Shown piece after piece: positions 5,326 through 5,683 of a stretch of DNA of 5,683 bases. The translations under genes and the position numbers were made by a program. The stretch covers positions 1 to 5,683 of the forward strand of contig JAAZXZ010000018.1 in assembly GCA_014239895.1 (NCBI GenBank). The letters are read 5' to 3'. Numbering within the stretch: the first letter of the stretch is position 1; every line of letters begins with the position of its first letter. Source of the DNA: Flavobacteriaceae bacterium (GTDB lineage Bacteria; Bacteroidota; Bacteroidia; Flavobacteriales; Flavobacteriaceae). The notes under the pieces were generated by a model. It saw nothing but the letters and a program-made list of their open reading frames with translations. It was not told the origin of the DNA and ran no database searches.

Positions 5326-5683
5326 ATGTCTAAAATTATTTATACTAAGACAGATGAAGCCCCTGCTTTATCAACTATATCTTTTTTACCAATAGTAAAA
5401 GCTTTTACAAAATCTTCTAGAATAAATATTGAAACTAGAGATATTTCACTTTCCTCAAGAATTTTAGCTAATTTTTCTGAAAATTTAAAAAATAATCAAA
5501 TTATAGAAGATGATTTAAAATATTTAGGAAATCTAGTTAATGAAAGCAATGCAAACATAATAAAGCTCCCAAATATAAGTGCTTCCATCCCACAAATTAA
5601 AAACGCTATTAAAGAACTACAACACTTAGGTTATAATATACCTGAGTATCCTGATGATCCAGAAAATAATTCTGAAAAAGAAA
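5326..5683 (+). CDS. icd: Monomeric NADP-dependent isocitrate dehydrogenase, N-terminal part, cut by window
   Basis: I translated this by hand; 119 codons are present and the frame is open at the right edge. The sequence MSKIIYTKTDEAPALS, then ETRDISLSSRILANF (36-50), NANIIKLPNISASIPQIKNAI (75-95) and YNIPEYPDDPENNSEKE is characteristic of the large monomeric isocitrate dehydrogenase (about 740 residues, Azotobacter and Corynebacterium type), not the common dimeric enzyme. It oxidatively decarboxylates isocitrate to 2-oxoglutarate, making NADPH in the TCA cycle. The substrate- and NADP-binding residues lie further on and are not in the window. The ATG at 5326 has no Shine-Dalgarno and follows the AT-rich spacer with a -7 element. 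Some genomes label the monomeric form icd2 or idh. Confidence 0.93.
   Translation, partial: MSKIIYTKTDEAPALSTISFLPIVKAFTKSSRINIETRDISLSSRILANFSENLKNNQIIEDDLKYLGNLVNESNANIIKLPNISASIPQIKNAIKELQHLGYNIPEYPDDPENNSEKE

Overview
The window looks like chromosomal core sequence from a low-GC member of the Bacteroidetes, most likely class Flavobacteriia. Four things support this. The bases are strongly AT-rich. Five of the six start codons lack a Shine-Dalgarno motif. Several upstream regions carry the flavobacterial promoter pattern TTG/TAnnTTTG. The proteins (an MltG with a TPIEV/ASIV catalytic block, HtrA, DapF, TrmD, bL19, monomeric isocitrate dehydrogenase) read as flavobacterial. This placement is by recognition, not by search. 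There is no sign of mobile elements, CRISPR or recent transfer.

Left half (1-1949, minus strand): a compact three-gene unit, dapF > GNAT acetyltransferase > mltG. The genes overlap by 20 and 10 nt, so they are almost certainly co-transcribed and translationally coupled. DapF makes meso-diaminopimelate for lysine and peptidoglycan, and MltG cuts nascent glycan strands, so the unit has a cell-wall theme. The GNAT substrate is unknown. mltG runs off the left edge.

Centre (1950-4187): a 115-nt divergent spacer with a 14-bp inverted repeat separates dapF from a plus-strand pair, an HtrA/DegP-type envelope protease followed 23 nt later by trmD (tRNA m1G37 methyltransferase).

Right half (4188-5683): rplS (ribosomal protein bL19) has its own near-perfect promoter and a short leader that can fold, suggesting autoregulation. 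A 663-nt stretch with no convincing protein gene follows (4663-5325). Most of it (about 4746-5253) appears to encode a large structured non-coding RNA. It is A/G-rich and U-poor and has a long-range closing helix. A perfect 10-bp helix closes an internal domain, and six hairpins are capped by the same GCAA tetraloop. It ends in a two-tier intrinsic terminator. I do not recognise it as RNase P RNA, tmRNA, SRP RNA or 6S RNA. It is the most interesting item here. The window ends in the first 119 codons of a monomeric NADP-dependent isocitrate dehydrogenase with its own promoter element.

The protein genes are housekeeping (wall precursor, wall cleavage, envelope quality control, tRNA modification, ribosome, TCA cycle). 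The novelty is in the RNA and the regulatory DNA between them.
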